This document shows, one piece after another, positions 32,253 to 33,606 of a stretch of DNA of 33,606 bases. The DNA comes from Streptomyces rochei. GTDB lineage: Bacteria; Actinomycetota; Actinomycetes; Streptomycetales; Streptomycetaceae. The position numbers and the translations under genes were made by a program. Location of the stretch: positions 1-33,606 of the forward strand of contig MUMD01000263.1 of the NCBI GenBank assembly GCA_002155895.1, read 5' to 3'. The notes under the pieces were generated by a model that searched no databases, was not told the DNA's origin, and saw only the letters and a program-made list of their open reading frames with translations. How positions within the stretch are numbered: position 1 is the first letter of the stretch; the number at the start of each line of letters is the position of its first letter.

Positions 32253-33497
32253 TCAGACCCGGCCGGTCGACCCGCCCAGGCTCTCCTCGAGGCCCTCGTC
32301 CAGCGTGTCGGCGGCCTCGACCTCCTCGCGGGTGATGCCCAGCAGATAGAGGACGGTGTCCAGGAACGGCACGTTCACCGCGGTGTGCGCCGCCTCGCGG
32401 ACCACCGGCTTGGCGTTGAAGGCGACGCCGAGCCCGGCCGCGTTCAGCATGTCCAGGTCGTTGGCCCCGTCACCGATGGCCACGGTCTGCGACAGCGGTA
32501 CGCCCGCCTCGGCGGCGAACCGGCGCAGCAGCCGCGCCTTGCCCGCCCGGTCCACGATCTCCCCGGTGACCCGCCCGGTCAGCTTGCCGTCGACGATCTC
32601 CAGGGTGTTGGCCTGCGCGAAGTCCAGCCCCAGCTTCTCCCGCAGATCGTCGGTGACCTGGGTGAAGCCACCGGAGACGACGCCCACCTGATAGCCGAGC
32701 CGCTTCAGTGTGCGGATCAGGGTCCGGGCGCCCGGCGTCAGGCGCACCTCGCCGCGCACCTTCTCCACCACGGACGCGTCCAGCCCCGCCAGCAGGGCCA
32801 CCCGCGCGTGCAGCGACTGCTCGAAGTCCAGCTCCCCGCGCATCGCGGCCGCCGTGACCTCGGCGACCTTGTCCTCGCAGCCGGCGTGGGCGGCGAACAG
32901 CTCGATGACCTCGTCCTGGATCAGCGTGGAGTCCACGTCCATCACGACCAGCCGCTGAGCCCGCCGGTGCAGGCCGGCCGAGACGACCGCGACGTCCACA
33001 CCCAGCGCCGCGGCCTGGGTGGCCAGCGCGGTGCGCAGCGGCTCCGTCTCCACGCCGGAGACCGCGAACTCGACGGCGGTGACGGGGTACTTGGCGAGCC
33101 GGAAGATCCGGTCGATGTTGCTGCCGGTCTCGGTGATCCGGGCCGCTATGGCGGCCGTCGCCTCGGCGGTGAGCGGGTGGCCCAGCACGGTGACCAGGGA
33201 GCGGCCGAGGCCGCGCGGCCGGTTGTCACCGATGCCGGAGATGATCTCCGCCTGCAGCTTCAGGGACTCCGCCCAGCTGTGCACGGTCGCCCGGAGATCG
33301 CCCTCCAGCCCCCGGGGCGGCTCGGTCACGAGCGCGCACAGCACGATGCGGCCGCGGGTGACGACCTGCTCGATGTCGACCACGTCGACGGAGTAGGCGG
33401 CGAGGGTGTCGAACAGGCCGGCCGTGATACCCGGCCGGTCCTTGCCGAAGATCTTGACGAGAAGCGTGGGAACGTCAGAGGTCTGCGAAGCGCTCAT
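32253..33497 (-). CDS. serB: Phosphoserine phosphatase with N-terminal ACT domains
   Basis: 414 residues. Two ACT-like regulatory regions (about 10-90 and 100-175) precede a HAD phosphatase. HAD motifs: DVDSTLIQDE (nucleophile and acid-base Asp) near residue 190, VVSGGF (motif II), the Lys of motif III around GKARLLRR, and GDGANDLDML (motif IV). It makes L-serine from phosphoserine, the last step of the phosphorylated pathway; the ACT domains suggest serine feedback. The ATG has GGGAGC about 5 nt upstream. The extended N-terminus with ACT domains is typical of actinobacterial SerB2. Confidence 0.96.
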   Translation of the reverse strand: MSASQTSDVPTLLVKIFGKDRPGITAGLFDTLAAYSVDVVDIEQVVTRGRIVLCALVTEPPRGLEGDLRATVHSWAESLKLQAEIISGIGDNRPRGLGRSLVTVLGHPLTAEATAAIAARITETGSNIDRIFRLAKYPVTAVEFAVSGVETEPLRTALATQAAALGVDVAVVSAGLHRRAQRLVVMDVDSTLIQDEVIELFAAHAGCEDKVAEVTAAAMRGELDFEQSLHARVALLAGLDASVVEKVRGEVRLTPGARTLIRTLKRLGYQVGVVSGGFTQVTDDLREKLGLDFAQANTLEIVDGKLTGRVTGEIVDRAGKARLLRRFAAEAGVPLSQTVAIGDGANDLDMLNAAGLGVAFNAKPVVREAAHTAVNVPFLDTVLYLLGITREEVEAADTLDEGLEESLGGSTGRV

Positions 33498-33523
33498 GGT
33501 GCTCCCACCGTATCCGGCACCCG

Positions 33524-33606
33524 GTGCCTCCCGCCCCCGAGGTCCGCCTGACGGACACGGCGACGGCCGCCCTCCACGCGGCGGTGGGCGCGGGCGCCGA
33601 GGGCAC
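33524..33606 (+). CDS. Possible start of a divergent gene, cut by the window end
   Basis: From GTG at 33524 an open frame runs to the end (PPAPEVRLTDTATAALHAAV and on), with GC-rich third positions and no stop. It is divergent from serB with only 26 nt between starts, and no ribosome site is seen. Too short to identify. Confidence 0.3.
   Translation, partial: MPPAPEVRLTDTATAALHAAVGAGAEG

Overview
The window is about 33.6 kb of very GC-rich chromosomal DNA with third-position G/C bias, many GTG/TTG starts, 4-nt stop/start overlaps and strong GC hairpin terminators. Gene content (Gbn-type nucleoid protein, DUF3099, DUF485-ActP, mabA/inhA-like fabG-fabI, SGM_5486-type microprotein) points to Streptomyces or a close relative. 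From memory, the order resembles the core-chromosome segment of S. coelicolor between serB and gbn. I see no insertion sequences, phage genes, tRNA/rRNA genes or CRISPR arrays. The segment looks like conserved core and near-core DNA, not a genomic island.

Layout. 0-3.2 kb: an ABC-F ATPase, a small DNA-binding protein recognised as Gbn preceded by a dense cluster of GATC sites, and a crotonase-fold protein. 3.2-6.5 kb: an envelope module. A divergent gene annotated in other genomes as 'nucleopolyhedrovirus P10 family' faces five tightly coupled genes: Asp23/Gls24, small membrane protein, second Asp23-like protein, DUF6286 membrane protein, AmaP-like anchor. 6.5-10.2 kb (minus strand): Zn-binding microprotein, SURF1, GH15 glycosidase and an SDR whose catalytic Tyr and Lys are replaced. 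10.3-14.1 kb (minus): DEDDh exonuclease-BRCT, CopD-family membrane protein and an unusually arranged family III CoA-transferase. 14.2-17.4 kb (minus): two paralogous secreted subtilases in tandem.

17.7-21 kb (plus): DUF485 plus ActP-type acetate symporter, a terminator that can refold into an alternative hairpin, then moaA, which ends tail-to-tail with a small Zn-type protein. 21.2-26.5 kb: DUF3099, a GlsB/YeaQ membrane protein, tyrS, and the tldE/tldD metalloprotease pair. 26.7-28.3 kb: the fabG-inhA type FAS II pair. 28.4-31.1 kb: a four-cysteine secreted protein overlapping a FadR-type regulator, which is divergent from a CynX/NimT-type MFS transporter. That transporter appears leaderless, with an AT-rich operator-like palindrome in its promoter, and a 38-residue membrane microprotein follows it. 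31.1-33.6 kb: tandem palindromes before a small membrane protein, a SixA-type phosphatase, serB, and the start of a possible divergent gene.

Most genes are housekeeping or envelope functions. The best candidates for under-described biology are the Asp23/AmaP module with its divergent partner, the GATC-rich gbn control region, the SDR without a normal active site, the tandem subtilases with a shared C-terminal acidic loop, the TldD/E pair with no visible substrate gene, and the transporter-microprotein pair. All functional calls rest on reading the sequence and remembered family features. No database search was run.
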